64,000 nt of DNA from contig NZ_BMHP01000001.1 in assembly GCF_014641075.1 (NCBI RefSeq), positions 1,550,001 through 1,614,000 on the forward strand, written 5' to 3'. The DNA is from Paenibacillus nasutitermitis (GTDB lineage Bacteria; Bacillota; Bacilli; Paenibacillales; Paenibacillaceae). The stretch's first letter is position 1. Each line of letters starts with the position of its first letter. The translations under genes were made by a program, and so were the position numbers. The notes beneath the pieces were generated by a model, which was not told the origin of the DNA, ran no database searches, and was given only the letters and a program-made list of their open reading frames with translations. Below are positions 19,278 to 27,851 of the stretch, piece after piece.

Positions 19278-19767
19278 ATGATCTGTTTATTTTCATGATA
19301 AAGGTCATTTCCAGTTGAGGAGAGGAAGCAGGTAAGGCCATTCCGTTATGAATGGCCTTTACCGCTGCTTATGAAAAGTTTGACGCATATTTTTTATACG
19401 CTGAAGTTCTTTGATAGACAAAGCTTTTTTTTGCATTTCGGGGGATGTGTGATTGTTAATGAGGTTAAATATCAATAAAATTAATGTCGTTAATTGTTAA
19501 AAAAGCTCATAAATTCAGTGAATTATCTGGAATAGTGTCATTTTCTCTGGATGAAGGTTAATGACATTAAATAGATGGGGTTGCATATATCCCAATCTTC
19601 AAAAAGCAGGAATACGGGTATCTAGAGTTGAAGAGGGACGCCAAGCAGGTGCTATCGCGAGAGCAGCTTGCTTGTTTGAGCAATTGGAATGGTAAGCGGC
19701 AATGAAACGGGTTAACCTATAACAGCCTTGAATCTGAGGCTATGTAAAGCGATTGGAGGTCTGAGCT
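19278..19767. other. AT-rich intergenic region with three TTAATGNNNTTAA sites
   Basis: About 490 bp without a convincing gene. A hairpin AAGGCCATT / AATGGCCTT lies at 19334-19359 without a T-run. Three copies of TTAATGNNNTTAA are at 19456-19468, 19481-19493 and 19558-19570; the last is a perfect palindrome (TTAATGACATTAA). From about 19573 to 19704 one frame reads like coding sequence, ending SNWNGKRQ before TGA at 19702-19704, but it has no ATG or good start and may be a remnant or chance. The three sites could be operators for the small gene at 19768. Confidence 0.4.
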
Positions 19768-19914
19768 ATGGCCCGCAGCAAAAAGCAATCCATCGAAGCA
19801 AGAAATCTGGCTCTGGAGACAAGTTCCCGAGAAGCAGAAAACCATCTGGCTGCTTCCACATCGGAGAATCGCAACCAGAAAGGCCATGTGCCGAACAGCC
19901 CTTCAACAGGTTAG
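19768..19914 (+). CDS. Small hydrophilic protein of 48 residues, unknown
   Basis: Begins MARSKKQSIEARNLALETSS and ends KGHVPNSPSTG. It is strongly hydrophilic, rich in Ser, Glu, Asn, Lys and Ala, with no membrane segment. Support for a real gene: a GGAGG site 9 bp before the ATG, a compact transcription unit and a strong terminator 26 bp after the stop. The composition recalls minor small acid-soluble spore proteins, but I recognise no family and do not assign one. A longer overlapping frame (19728-20132) has no comparable ribosome site and reads through the terminator, so it is less likely. Confidence 0.5.
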   Translation: MARSKKQSIEARNLALETSSREAENHLAASTSENRNQKGHVPNSPSTG

Positions 19915-19940
19915 CGGCAGACAGGCAAGAATCTCAGGAT

Positions 19941-19984
19941 GAACCGGCACGCGCCGTCAATCGACGGCGCCGTCGGTTCTTTTC
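19941..19984 (+). terminator. Rho-independent terminator of the 48-residue gene
   Basis: Outer arms GAACCG / CGGTTC (19941-19946 with 19973-19978) enclose an inner stem CGCCGTC / GACGGCG (19952-19958 with 19963-19969) around AATC, and TTCTTTTCT follows. It is a long, GC-rich stem with a U-rich tail. Confidence 0.85.
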
Positions 19985-20045
19985 TATGGCGGATAAAAAG
20001 CAGTTGTCACCGGAAGCGGGAATGCCTATAATGGAACTAAGCAAG

Positions 20046-20068
20046 AGATTATCGATAATCGATAATCT
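20046..20068. promoter_or_regulatory. Perfect 23-bp palindrome, candidate GntR operator
   Basis: The arms AGATTATCGAT (20046-20056) and ATCGATAATCT (20058-20068) are perfectly complementary around a single central A. The site ends a few bases before the ribosome binding site of the GntR-family gene. Position and symmetry fit an autoregulatory operator for a dimeric FCD-type regulator. No T-run follows, so it is not a terminator. Confidence 0.6.
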
Positions 20069-20082
20069 TATCGGAAGGAGCA

Positions 20083-20739
20083 GTGGAAGCTATTCGGGGC
20101 ACTCAGGTGGATTATCCTATCAACTCCATTAGCGAGCATGTGTATGCGGACCTGAAGAAAGGTATTCTTGCGGGCGATCTTCAACCGGGAACCCGGCTGA
20201 TCGTAACCGAAATAGCCGGCAGATTTCAAATCAGTCAAGCTCCGGTACGCGAAGCGCTGGAAAGGTTAAAGCAGGAGGGGCTGATCACCGGCATTCCCAA
20301 TAAAGGGTCTGTTGTGTCCTCGATCTCAGCCAAGGAAATCAGGGATATTTTTGTACTTCGCGAAATCATCGAAGGTTTTGCCGTCCGGCAGTCCATGCCT
20401 TTATTGACGGAAGAGGACTACAGTCATTTAAACGTCATTATCAGCAATATGGATATAGCGGCCAAACAAAACGAAATTCTGAGCATCCTGGAGCTCGATA
20501 TGGATTTCCATGGTTTTTTCTATAAGAAGTGTGATAATCAGGCGATTCTGGAGCTTTGGGATCATATGCGCACCAAGGTTATGCGTTTCATGGCCATCTC
20601 CAACCGGCATTATACGACGAACGTGCTGGCTGACTGGCATCTCATCCTTATTGATGCGCTCCGGTCAGGCGACGCGGATGCGGCCGAGGCGGCTTTTATC
20701 GAGCATATGCACGCCTATAAAATGATCGATCTTGATTAG
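20083..20739 (+). CDS. GntR family transcriptional regulator, FadR/FCD subfamily
   Basis: A 218-residue regulator. A winged HTH at residues ~15-80 carries SISEHVYADLKKGILAGDL and SQAPVREALERLKQEGLI, and an FCD ligand/metal-binding domain follows (residues ~90-215) with candidate metal residues in DMDFHGFF, WDHM and DWHL. FCD regulators commonly sense sugar acids or other carboxylates, which fits the downstream uronate genes. The start is uncertain: the GTG at 20083 is only 2 bp from GGAAGGAG, while the GTG at 20107 (MDYPINSISEHVY) lacks a clear site. A perfect palindrome lies just upstream, suggesting autoregulation. The AraC-type gene follows after 59 bp. Confidence 0.88.
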   Translation: MEAIRGTQVDYPINSISEHVYADLKKGILAGDLQPGTRLIVTEIAGRFQISQAPVREALERLKQEGLITGIPNKGSVVSSISAKEIRDIFVLREIIEGFAVRQSMPLLTEEDYSHLNVIISNMDIAAKQNEILSILELDMDFHGFFYKKCDNQAILELWDHMRTKVMRFMAISNRHYTTNVLADWHLILIDALRSGDADAAEAAFIEHMHAYKMIDLD

Positions 20740-20798
20740 CTTCATGTAGCGTCATGCACCCGGGAACACGATCCTTTCAAAAAAAGGGGATATGGAGC

Positions 20799-21968
20799 AT
20801 GCCAAGCGAAGGGCTATTGTTTAAAGAGGATGTGATTTTGTCCTGGATGAGAGACCGCTTTCTGCAGGATCTGGTACAGGGGCGGAAGGACACCGGTGCT
20901 GATTTGAAGGAAAACCTGTCCCGGCTGAATTTAAATCCGTATTACACTTATCCGGCGCTGGCGCTGCTGGAGCCTGTATCCACCAGCGAAGATGAACATG
21001 AGAAGATTCTGCTGATTGAGAGGATGCGCGATTATTTGCAGAGGCAGGTTACCGGTGGCGTTGTCGTATTTATGGATGAACAAAGCCGGATTGGATTATT
21101 GTTCTCATGGGTATCCAAAGAATTTCTGGAAGCGATTCAAAATACGCTTAGTCAGCATTTCAGTCTTCCGGTCAATATCGGAGTCGGCAAGCCCTGCAGT
21201 CATCTGTATGATGTCAACCAATCCTACAGACAGGCGGCCCGGGCGCTGCACAACAAATTTTACCGGGGAACGGGACAAATTATTTATTACAGCGAGCTTC
21301 GCCGTTATGTGACGTTTGGCGAGTATCCGGCAGAGAGCGAGAAAGAACTGCTCGACGCGCTCAGAGCAGCCGATTCCGCAGCCGAGATTGAAGAGGCGGT
21401 CGGCGTTTTTTATCAAGGCCTGCTTCAGGACGGTCCCATTGATATCAAGACCATGTATGAATTGACGGTCCGTCTGCTTATTGCCATTGAGAAGAAGCTG
21501 CTTGCCAATACTGAATATGCGAGCGCTTACGAGAAATTTGAAATCATGTCCATCGTAAAGATGCAGACGCTTCAGGAAATAAAGACGTATGTGGCTCATT
21601 TTTTTGCCGGCGTCAGAGAGGTGATGGCGCCCGATCAGAAGGAAAGCCACCGCAGCATTATCAAGAAAACGATGCATTACATGGAGCAGGAGTGCAAGTC
21701 GGCTTCCTTGCAGAGTGTCGCCCAGAAGGTTTATATGACGCCGACCTATTTGAGCCTGCTGTTCAAGCTGAACACCGGAAAAACCTTCATCGAGCATTTA
21801 ACCGACATCCGTATCGATAAAGCGAAAGAGCTGCTCAAAATGGCCCATTACAAAAATTATGAGGTCGCTGAGCAGGTAGGTTATCAGGACCCGCGGTATT
21901 TCAGCCAGATTTTCAAGAAAAAGGTGGGACTGTCGCCTTCGGAATACAGGGAATCTGTTGGAAAATGA
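20799..21968 (+). CDS. AraC family transcriptional regulator
   Basis: A 389-residue protein. The last ~100 residues form an AraC-type double HTH (SLQSVAQKVYMTPTYLSLLF, then NYEVAEQVGYQDPRYFSQIF). The preceding ~280 residues resemble the middle region of YesN-type response regulators but lack a receiver domain, so the signal input is unknown. The ATG at 20799 is preferred because AGGGGA lies 8 bp upstream; the frame is open further back. It follows the GntR gene and precedes the sugar-acid locus, so both probably control that locus. A terminator with a T-run follows. Confidence 0.85.
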   Translation: MPSEGLLFKEDVILSWMRDRFLQDLVQGRKDTGADLKENLSRLNLNPYYTYPALALLEPVSTSEDEHEKILLIERMRDYLQRQVTGGVVVFMDEQSRIGLLFSWVSKEFLEAIQNTLSQHFSLPVNIGVGKPCSHLYDVNQSYRQAARALHNKFYRGTGQIIYYSELRRYVTFGEYPAESEKELLDALRAADSAAEIEEAVGVFYQGLLQDGPIDIKTMYELTVRLLIAIEKKLLANTEYASAYEKFEIMSIVKMQTLQEIKTYVAHFFAGVREVMAPDQKESHRSIIKKTMHYMEQECKSASLQSVAQKVYMTPTYLSLLFKLNTGKTFIEHLTDIRIDKAKELLKMAHYKNYEVAEQVGYQDPRYFSQIFKKKVGLSPSEYRESVGK

Positions 21969-21973
21969 CTATC

Positions 21974-22024
21974 AAAAAAGGTTTTGAAGAGAGGCTGTCA
22001 CACCTTTCTCCAAAACCTTTTTTT
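21974..22024 (+). terminator. Rho-independent terminator after the AraC gene
   Basis: The 10-bp stem AAAGGTTTTG / CAAAACCTTT (21977-21986 with 22011-22020) runs into a seven-T tract at 22018-22024. Read on the opposite strand it has an A-rich flank and may also serve the convergent RraA-like gene. Confidence 0.8.
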
Positions 22025-22061
22025 GCTGCGTTATGTCGATTTCTTATATAGCAAATGCCGG

Positions 22062-22967
22062 CTACAACCGCACATCGCCTCCAGGTCCGCTTCCGTGCAG
22101 CTTGCGTGCTTCCTCCAGCTCCTTCTCCCAGGACAGATGGCGATAACCGGATGCCGCTTCATCGCTGTCAAACCAATCCACAAAGTCCCGGTACAAATCC
22201 GAATTCCAGGCAGCATCGATCTGGGCGGTCGAATACACGCCCTCCTTTAGGCGGATAAAGCCGAATATATCCCGGACCTGTGACTTCTCCGCCTGCACAA
22301 CGGTAAGCTCCGCCAGGTGCGGAGGGATGAAGATGACGCCTGCAGGCGTTCCCAGCACAATGTCGCCGGGGAGGCATATCGCTTTGCCGATCCGCGTCGG
22401 CACATTCATGCCGACCATGGTCACATCAGCGATTGCCGTAGGATCGCTGCCCCGATAATAAACGTTAATATTGTCGATTTCTGAGATCTGCTGATTGTCG
22501 CGGATGCCGCCCCATATGACGGCGCCTCCGCGTTTGGTCCTCGTGGAGATGGCGGTGGACAGATTGCCTCCCACATACGTCCCCAGCTGGACCTTATCGA
22601 ACATATCGACAACCACAACATCGTCCTCCACCAGCGAATCAATGACCCATTGATTGAAGAAGCCTTTGCGTCCTTCCTGCCGATGCCCGTAGTCCAATAA
22701 AGATTCATGCAGATCCGGACGCTTCGGTACCATAACGGCCGTAACCGCCCGGCCGACCATGATTTGATCGGGATGGATGATTTTGAATTCACCTTCAAAT
22801 TGAAAAGTATAACCTCTGTGCCATAGGGGACCCCAGGCTTCCTCGACGGTGATTTTCCGCATGCGGCGCAGCACGTCTTCAGGAACCTTCGGACGGCCGT
22901 TTGCGAACCGTTCCCCTTCCCATAGGGGAGTGAACTGGATAATATCTTCCGGATTGTCAAATTTCAT
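22062..22967 (-). CDS. RraA family protein, probable keto-acid aldolase
   Basis: A 301-residue protein of the RraA/HMG-aldolase superfamily, longer than RraA itself (about 160 residues). The conserved core is visible: DVVVVDMFDKVQLGTYVGGNLST, then GGAVIWGGIRDNQQI near residues 148-162 with the Arg-Asp pair expected for metal and substrate binding, and PGDIVLGTPAGVIFIP. Many such proteins cleave or decarboxylate short keto acids using divalent metal. Its place beside a uronate/aldonate locus suggests it splits a keto-deoxy sugar acid, but this is inference. GAGGTG precedes the ATG. It is divergent from the importer genes. Confidence 0.8.
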   Translation of the reverse strand: MKFDNPEDIIQFTPLWEGERFANGRPKVPEDVLRRMRKITVEEAWGPLWHRGYTFQFEGEFKIIHPDQIMVGRAVTAVMVPKRPDLHESLLDYGHRQEGRKGFFNQWVIDSLVEDDVVVVDMFDKVQLGTYVGGNLSTAISTRTKRGGAVIWGGIRDNQQISEIDNINVYYRGSDPTAIADVTMVGMNVPTRIGKAICLPGDIVLGTPAGVIFIPPHLAELTVVQAEKSQVRDIFGFIRLKEGVYSTAQIDAAWNSDLYRDFVDWFDSDEAASGYRHLSWEKELEEARKLHGSGPGGDVRL

Positions 22968-23162
22968 TTTAGAGCACCTCTTTTTCGCAAAATGTGGAGT
23001 GAAGGGTGATACAAGCCATTTATTTTGATGCCGCTTGCATCTATTGTTAGGGAGATTCGGGGATTTGTCGATGCGAGTTTTTTAAGGCATTTCGGAGGAC
23101 TGCATAATTTTTTCACCCCATTTGGCATACGGCATAAGGAAATAAATGTTAAACAATAGATC

Positions 23163-23191
23163 TTGAAATAAATCAAACAAATTCATAAATT
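23163..23191 (+). promoter_or_regulatory. Sigma-A-like promoter of the sugar-acid importer
   Basis: TTGAAA (23163-23168) and TAAATT (23186-23191) are separated by 17 bp, about 95 bp before the first permease start. The 319-bp gap between the divergent RraA-like and permease genes otherwise holds only this and a cre-like site; a promoter for the minus-strand gene was not resolved. Confidence 0.55.
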
Positions 23192-23206
23192 CGTCACCTA
23201 TTCCTA

Positions 23207-23220
23207 TGAAACCGCTTTCG
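23207..23220 (+). promoter_or_regulatory. Weak cre-like site
   Basis: TGAAACCGCTTTCG differs from the cre consensus TGNAARCGNWWWCA at two positions. It lies 16 bp downstream of the candidate -10, where a CcpA roadblock would act. Confidence 0.35.
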
Positions 23221-23286
23221 TTTAGAGTGGAGAAGTGCATCCCCGCAAGCTGTTCCGAATAAGCGAAATAAGGAGGAGATCCTTGG

Positions 23287-24246
23287 GTGACTTCTGAGAC
23301 GCTATCCCAGACATCCCGCCCGGAGGTGGTGAACGCTCCCGGAAAAAAGCGGAAGCATAAGGAAGAAACCAACCTGGCCGGTTATCTTTTCATTTCTCCA
23401 TGGCTGATCGGTTTTTTACTGTTGACCTTATGGCCTATCGCACAGTCCTTTTATTTATCCTTTACCGAATACTCGCTTCTTGAAGATCCGGTTTGGATCG
23501 GTACGGACAATTATGTCAAGATTTTCACCGATGATTCGACCTTTACCAAGTCGCTCAGCGTAACCTTCCTGTTTGTATTGATTTCCGTGCCGCTGAAGCT
23601 ATTCTTCTCCCTCCTGGTAGCGATGGCTCTGAGCAAAAGCATCCGGGGGATGAATATTTACCGGACAGCGATTTATTTTCCATCCCTGATCGGAGGAAGC
23701 ATCGCCGTAGCCGCATTATGGCGGAACATGTTCGGTCTGGACGGTTACATCAATCAAGTGCTCGCCTGGTTCGGCATACAGGGGGCAGGCTGGATTTCCA
23801 ATCCGGATACGTCGCTTGGGACGCTGATTCTTCTGAACACCTGGCAATTCGGTTCGACGATGGTTATTTTTCTGGCTGGACTCAAGCAGGTCCCGCAGGA
23901 GCTGTATGAATCGGCATCCGTTGACGGAGCCGGCAAATTCCGCAAATTTATCAGCATTACGCTGCCCATGCTCTCGCCGGTCATGTTCTTTAACCTGGTA
24001 CTCGGCATCATCGGCTCCTTCCAGACATTCACTTCGGCCTTCATCATTACCAAAGGAGGACCGGTTAATTCCACGTATATGTATGCGCTGTTTTTGTATG
24101 AAAAAGCCTTCAAGCATTACCAGATGGGTTATGCATCCGCTTTGGCCTGGATTCTGCTTGTTATTGTCGCCATTCTGACCGTCCTCAATTTTCTGGCCTC
24201 GCGTTATTGGGTGTTCTATGAGTCGGACGGGGGGAAGGCCAAATGA
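23287..24246 (+). CDS. ABC sugar importer permease, MalF type
   Basis: A 319-residue permease with a short cytosolic N-terminus, six predicted membrane helices starting at LFISPWLIGFLLLTLWPIA, and the EAA loop ESASVDGAGKFRKFISITLP near residues 208-228. The start is a GTG with AGGAGGA about 9 bp upstream. Its stop overlaps the ATG of the next permease by 4 bp. With the MalG-type partner and the binding protein at 25113 it forms a carbohydrate uptake (CUT1) importer; no ATPase is encoded here. Its neighbours suggest it carries a uronate-containing oligosaccharide. Confidence 0.9.
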   Translation: MTSETLSQTSRPEVVNAPGKKRKHKEETNLAGYLFISPWLIGFLLLTLWPIAQSFYLSFTEYSLLEDPVWIGTDNYVKIFTDDSTFTKSLSVTFLFVLISVPLKLFFSLLVAMALSKSIRGMNIYRTAIYFPSLIGGSIAVAALWRNMFGLDGYINQVLAWFGIQGAGWISNPDTSLGTLILLNTWQFGSTMVIFLAGLKQVPQELYESASVDGAGKFRKFISITLPMLSPVMFFNLVLGIIGSFQTFTSAFIITKGGPVNSTYMYALFLYEKAFKHYQMGYASALAWILLVIVAILTVLNFLASRYWVFYESDGGKAK

Positions 24247-25073
24247 ATACAGTCCGCAGCAAGGTCTCCAATCATTTATTTCTGACGCTTTTCTCGCTGC
24301 TCATGGTATACCCGGTCATCTGGTGGATCGGCGCCTCCCTGAAGAAGACGGCTGAGCTCAGCCTTCCCACACTGTGGCCGTCAACGCCGATGTGGGAAAA
24401 TTACAGCAATGGCTGGAACTTCTCCAGCGAATACACCTTTGCCCATTTCTTCGGCAATACGCTCCTGATGGAGCTTGGCAATGTGACTGGCGGGGTGCTG
24501 ACCGCGGCAATCGTCGCCTATGGCTTCGGACGACTCCATTTCAAGCTTCGCGGCTTCTGGTTCTCGATTCTGCTCTTGACCATGATGCTTCCCGGTCAGG
24601 TTACCGTTGTTCCCCAGTACATTCTGTTCAACAAGCTTGGCTGGGTAGACAGTTATATTCCGCTGGTTCTGCCGCATTTTTTTGGCGGAGGGGCATTCTT
24701 TATCTTTCTGCTCGTTCAATTCATCCGCGGCATCCCCCGGGATCTGGATGAAGCGGCCAAGATTGACGGCGCATCCGTGTACGGCATTTTTCTGCGGATT
24801 ATTTTTCCGCTCATTAAGCCCGCGCTGGTGACCGTTGCGATCTTCACTTTCATCTGGAGCTGGGATGATTTTTTTGCTCAGGTGCTGTATTTAAGCTCAG
24901 TGGACAAGTTTACGGTGGGACTTGCGCTGCGCATGTTTATCGACCAGTTCGATATCCAATGGGGTCAGCTTCTTGCGATGTCGCTGTTATCTATTTTGCC
25001 CTCCGCCCTTATTTTTCTTTTTGCCCAGAAGCATTTCGTGGAGGGGATTGCCACTACCGGTTTAAAAGGCTAA
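24243..25073 (+). CDS. ABC sugar importer permease, MalG type
   Basis: A 276-residue permease of the MalG type. The helices begin at residue ~12 and the EAA loop reads EAAKIDGASVYGIFLRIIFP near residues 171-191. The C-terminus FVEGIATTGLKG is typical of the family. It is translationally coupled to the MalF-type gene through ATGA and is followed by the binding-protein gene after 39 bp. Confidence 0.9.
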   Translation: MNTVRSKVSNHLFLTLFSLLMVYPVIWWIGASLKKTAELSLPTLWPSTPMWENYSNGWNFSSEYTFAHFFGNTLLMELGNVTGGVLTAAIVAYGFGRLHFKLRGFWFSILLLTMMLPGQVTVVPQYILFNKLGWVDSYIPLVLPHFFGGGAFFIFLLVQFIRGIPRDLDEAAKIDGASVYGIFLRIIFPLIKPALVTVAIFTFIWSWDDFFAQVLYLSSVDKFTVGLALRMFIDQFDIQWGQLLAMSLLSILPSALIFLFAQKHFVEGIATTGLKG

Positions 25074-25112
25074 CACCTTAATCATTACAATATGGAGAGG
25101 GGTTATTTGGAA

Positions 25113-26480
25113 ATGAGAAGAAAACGTTCAGCGATTTTGTTGTTCACGAGTATGGCACTGCTGATCATTTTGGCGGCATGCAGCGGAGGAGGCGGGGGAG
25201 GAAATGACGGAACCAGCGGCAGCAGTGGCGATAGCAAAACGACCGGAAACAAGGAGGGCAATGCTGCGGGAAGCGAGCCATCCAAGGAGGCGGGAGCCGC
25301 CAAGACGTTAAGCATGATGTGGTGGGGGACCGATGCGCGTCATGAAGCAACCAAAAAAGCGCTTGATCTCTACACGCAGCAGCATGCGAATGTGAAATTC
25401 AAGCCGGAATTCATGGCATGGGATGCTTATTGGCAGAAGCTGCCGACGCTTGCGGCCTCGAAATCGATTACGGATGTGCTGCAGATGGATGCGGCGTATA
25501 TCCAGGAATATGTATCCAGAGGACAGCTTGAGGACTTGTCCGATATTGATTTGAGCGGAATTGTGGATGCCAATGTGGTGGAAAATTTGAAAATCGGCGG
25601 CAAATTATATGGCATCCCGCTCAGCCAGAATGCACAGGGCATTGCTTTTAACAAGCCGGAGCTGGAGCAGTACGGCATCAGTTTGCCTCAGAAGAACTGG
25701 ACCTACGACGAGTTCTTCCAGTGGGCCAAGGATGCGCGATCCAAGCTGCCGGAAGGCAAATATCCCATTGGCGATACAACCACCTGGGACGGCTTCAACT
25801 ACTATCAGACCTCGATGGGGAAAGATCCGATTATGTCCGACGGCGGGAAGAAATTCACGCTGGATAAGGAATTATTCATGACCTTCTATAAAATTTATGA
25901 GGATTTCCGCAAAACCAAAGTCGTTCCGCCTGCGGAAAAAGCGGCTGCTTTTCTGGAGAATGATCCGCAGGCCGATCCTATGGCTTCGGGAGTGGTCATG
26001 ACGCGCGGGGCAACTACAGGTTCCGTAAGCGCACTGGAGCAGCTCATACCAGGCAAGGTCGGCGTCGTCAATATGCCGACGGGACCTTCCGGGGGCGGCT
26101 GGGCACAGTCCACGATTTTCCTGAGCGTAAGCGCCAATTCCAAGAACAAGGAAGAAGCCAAAAATTTTGTCCAATGGTTTATTACGGATAAGGAGGCCGG
26201 AAAAGCGCTGGGGCTGACACGCGGGATTCCGATCAACCCTGAAATATACAAAGAGCTGGAACCGACGCTTGAGCAGAAGGATAAGCTGGGCAAAGAAATT
26301 TATGATTTATCGGTTGAGAAAGCTCTCCCGTTCTATGCGCCGGCAGCCGGTTTCTCCGAGTGGGTAGACACCTACAAGAAAGAGCTGGAGGCGGTCACGT
26401 TCGGTCAGCAATCCATTGAAGATGCTTACAACAAAATCGATAAAATGGGCAAGGAGCTGGCTGCAAAAGCGGGAGCGTAA
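25113..26480 (+). CDS. Sugar-binding lipoprotein of the sugar-acid importer
   Basis: A 455-residue extracellular binding protein. The signal peptide MRRKRSAILLFTSMALLIIL ends in the lipobox LAACS, then a Gly-rich linker (six consecutive Gly, then Gly/Ser) to about residue 60, then a CUT1-type binding fold (MMWWGTDARHEATKKALDLY, LPTLAASKSITDVLQMDAAY). The ATG at 25113 is preferred over the one at 25092 because GGAGAGG lies between them and the shorter form begins with a standard signal sequence. It is the third gene of the importer operon and is followed by mannonate dehydratase. Confidence 0.9.
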   Translation: MRRKRSAILLFTSMALLIILAACSGGGGGGNDGTSGSSGDSKTTGNKEGNAAGSEPSKEAGAAKTLSMMWWGTDARHEATKKALDLYTQQHANVKFKPEFMAWDAYWQKLPTLAASKSITDVLQMDAAYIQEYVSRGQLEDLSDIDLSGIVDANVVENLKIGGKLYGIPLSQNAQGIAFNKPELEQYGISLPQKNWTYDEFFQWAKDARSKLPEGKYPIGDTTTWDGFNYYQTSMGKDPIMSDGGKKFTLDKELFMTFYKIYEDFRKTKVVPPAEKAAAFLENDPQADPMASGVVMTRGATTGSVSALEQLIPGKVGVVNMPTGPSGGGWAQSTIFLSVSANSKNKEEAKNFVQWFITDKEAGKALGLTRGIPINPEIYKELEPTLEQKDKLGKEIYDLSVEKALPFYAPAAGFSEWVDTYKKELEAVTFGQQSIEDAYNKIDKMGKELAAKAGA

Positions 26481-26529
26481 GGATTAATGGATCAGGAGTA
26501 TAAGTCCGCAATGGAGAGGGGTTTGTTCG

Positions 26530-27492
26530 ATGCAGCTGGCCGAGTTTTTCTCTTCGCAGCCTGACCGTTTATGGCAGCTTGCGAAGCAAATGAATGTAAA
26601 TGCTGCGGTTGGGGGTCTGCCTTGGGAAGAGAAATCGGAGAAGCCGTGGGATTTCATGCCGCTTGTCCGGATGAAGCAGCGGTATGCGGATCATGGCCTT
26701 GCATTGTCCGTTATCGAGTCGATGCCGCCGAGCAATCACATCAAGCTTGGCACCGCCGGGCGCGATGAAGAAATTGAAATCTTCCAGAAATTCCTGCTTC
26801 ATATGGGCGCGGCTGGCATTCCGGTGCTTTGCTATAATTTCATGGCGCAGTTCAACTGGTTCAGGACCTCTACGACAACTCGCACGCGGGGAGGAGCGCT
26901 TGTATCGAGCTACGATCACAGCCTGATGAAGGATGCGCCATTGACAGACGCCGGCGTCGTAACGGAGGAGCAACTGTGGGAGAACCTGCATTATTTCATG
27001 GAGCGGATCGTGCCTGTTGCGGAGGAAGTCAAGGTGAAGCTGGCGCTTCATCCGGATGATCCGCCGATTACACCGATACGGGGCGTCTCGCGGATACTGC
27101 GCAGCGCCAGTGCTCTGCAGCGGGCGATCGACCTGGTGCCGAGCCCCAATAACGGGATTACGCTCTGTCAGGGAACCTTGGCAACGGCCGGAGACGATAT
27201 TCCCCGGGTGATCCGCGATTTTGCCGCCCAGGACAAACTATTTTTTGTCCATTTCCGGGATGTACGGGGAACGCCGGAGAAATTCGAGGAAACGTTCCAT
27301 GACGACGGCAAAACCGATATGCTCCAGGCTATGAGAACGTATTACGAGGTTGGTTTCAAAGGGCCGGCAAGACCGGATCATGTCCCCACCATGGAAGGTG
27401 AGGATAATGATAACCCGGGTTACGAGCTGCTTGGCAGGCTCTATGGCATCGGATATATAACCGGTCTGATGGAGGCTGCTGCGGCAGGCTGA
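26530..27492 (+). CDS. uxuA: Mannonate dehydratase
   Basis: A 320-residue TIM-barrel enzyme that dehydrates D-mannonate to 2-keto-3-deoxygluconate in hexuronate catabolism. The metal and active-site motifs are visible: LALHPDDPP near residue 175, ITLCQGT near 218, VHFRDVRG near 241 and ARPDHVP near 282. It is shorter than E. coli UxuA (about 394) but similar to many compact family members. GGAGAGG precedes the ATG by about 10 bp. It ends the importer operon with a strong terminator, linking uptake directly to uronate breakdown. The classic partners UxaC, UxuB, KdgK and KdgA are not in this window. Confidence 0.88.
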   Translation: MQLAEFFSSQPDRLWQLAKQMNVNAAVGGLPWEEKSEKPWDFMPLVRMKQRYADHGLALSVIESMPPSNHIKLGTAGRDEEIEIFQKFLLHMGAAGIPVLCYNFMAQFNWFRTSTTTRTRGGALVSSYDHSLMKDAPLTDAGVVTEEQLWENLHYFMERIVPVAEEVKVKLALHPDDPPITPIRGVSRILRSASALQRAIDLVPSPNNGITLCQGTLATAGDDIPRVIRDFAAQDKLFFVHFRDVRGTPEKFEETFHDDGKTDMLQAMRTYYEVGFKGPARPDHVPTMEGEDNDNPGYELLGRLYGIGYITGLMEAAAAG

Positions 27493-27515
27493 CGACAGCT
27501 GGACAGAAATAGGCG

Positions 27516-27548
27516 AGGCGGAATCTTCGGATTCCGCCTTTTTGTTGT
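27516..27548 (+). terminator. Rho-independent terminator after uxuA
   Basis: A perfect 10-bp stem AGGCGGAATC / GATTCCGCCT with a TTCG tetraloop is followed by TTTTTGTTGTT. It lies 24 bp after the stop. Confidence 0.92.
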
Positions 27549-27638
27549 TAAAATAAGATTTATCGATGATAGCTCAGTCCGCCCGAAGAAGGGTTGGGAT
27601 CAGGCTGGCGAGTAACGGAATGAACAATCGGAGAAAGT

Positions 27639-27776
27639 GTGAGGAAACGTTCCTGCAAGAAAGAACCGTGGGGGCATGCGCTTACCAAGACGCTGAAATT
27701 GGAGCAGCTAAAGGGGAGCACGGCACAACAGGAAATAGGGCAAGCTCTATCAGGCGGCTACGAGCACTTGCACTAA
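27639..27776 (+). CDS. Possible 45-residue small ORF, unknown
   Basis: Starting at GTG (27639) after GGAGAAAG, the frame reads a basic N-terminus (RKRSCKK) and a middle of TLKLEQLKGSTAQQEIGQAL, ending at TAA. The codon pattern looks plausible but no family is recognised, the ribosome site is close to the start and no terminator follows. The 359-bp gap 27493-27851 otherwise holds only the uxuA terminator. A longer overlapping frame (27566-27805) is no more convincing. This may be noncoding or a remnant. Confidence 0.2.
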   Translation: MRKRSCKKEPWGHALTKTLKLEQLKGSTAQQEIGQALSGGYEHLH

Positions 27777-27851
27777 CAAGCGGCTTCGTCATATGCCATC
27801 CTTAGTAAGAGCCGGCCCTAAGCGGTAGAAGATATCAATGATCGGCTTGCC

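Noticed and set aside
19728-20132. 134-residue plus-strand frame over the 48-residue gene and its terminator
   Set aside because: It reads through a strong terminator and the 23-bp palindrome, has no good ribosome site and overlaps the GntR start; the 48-residue frame with GGAGG is preferred.
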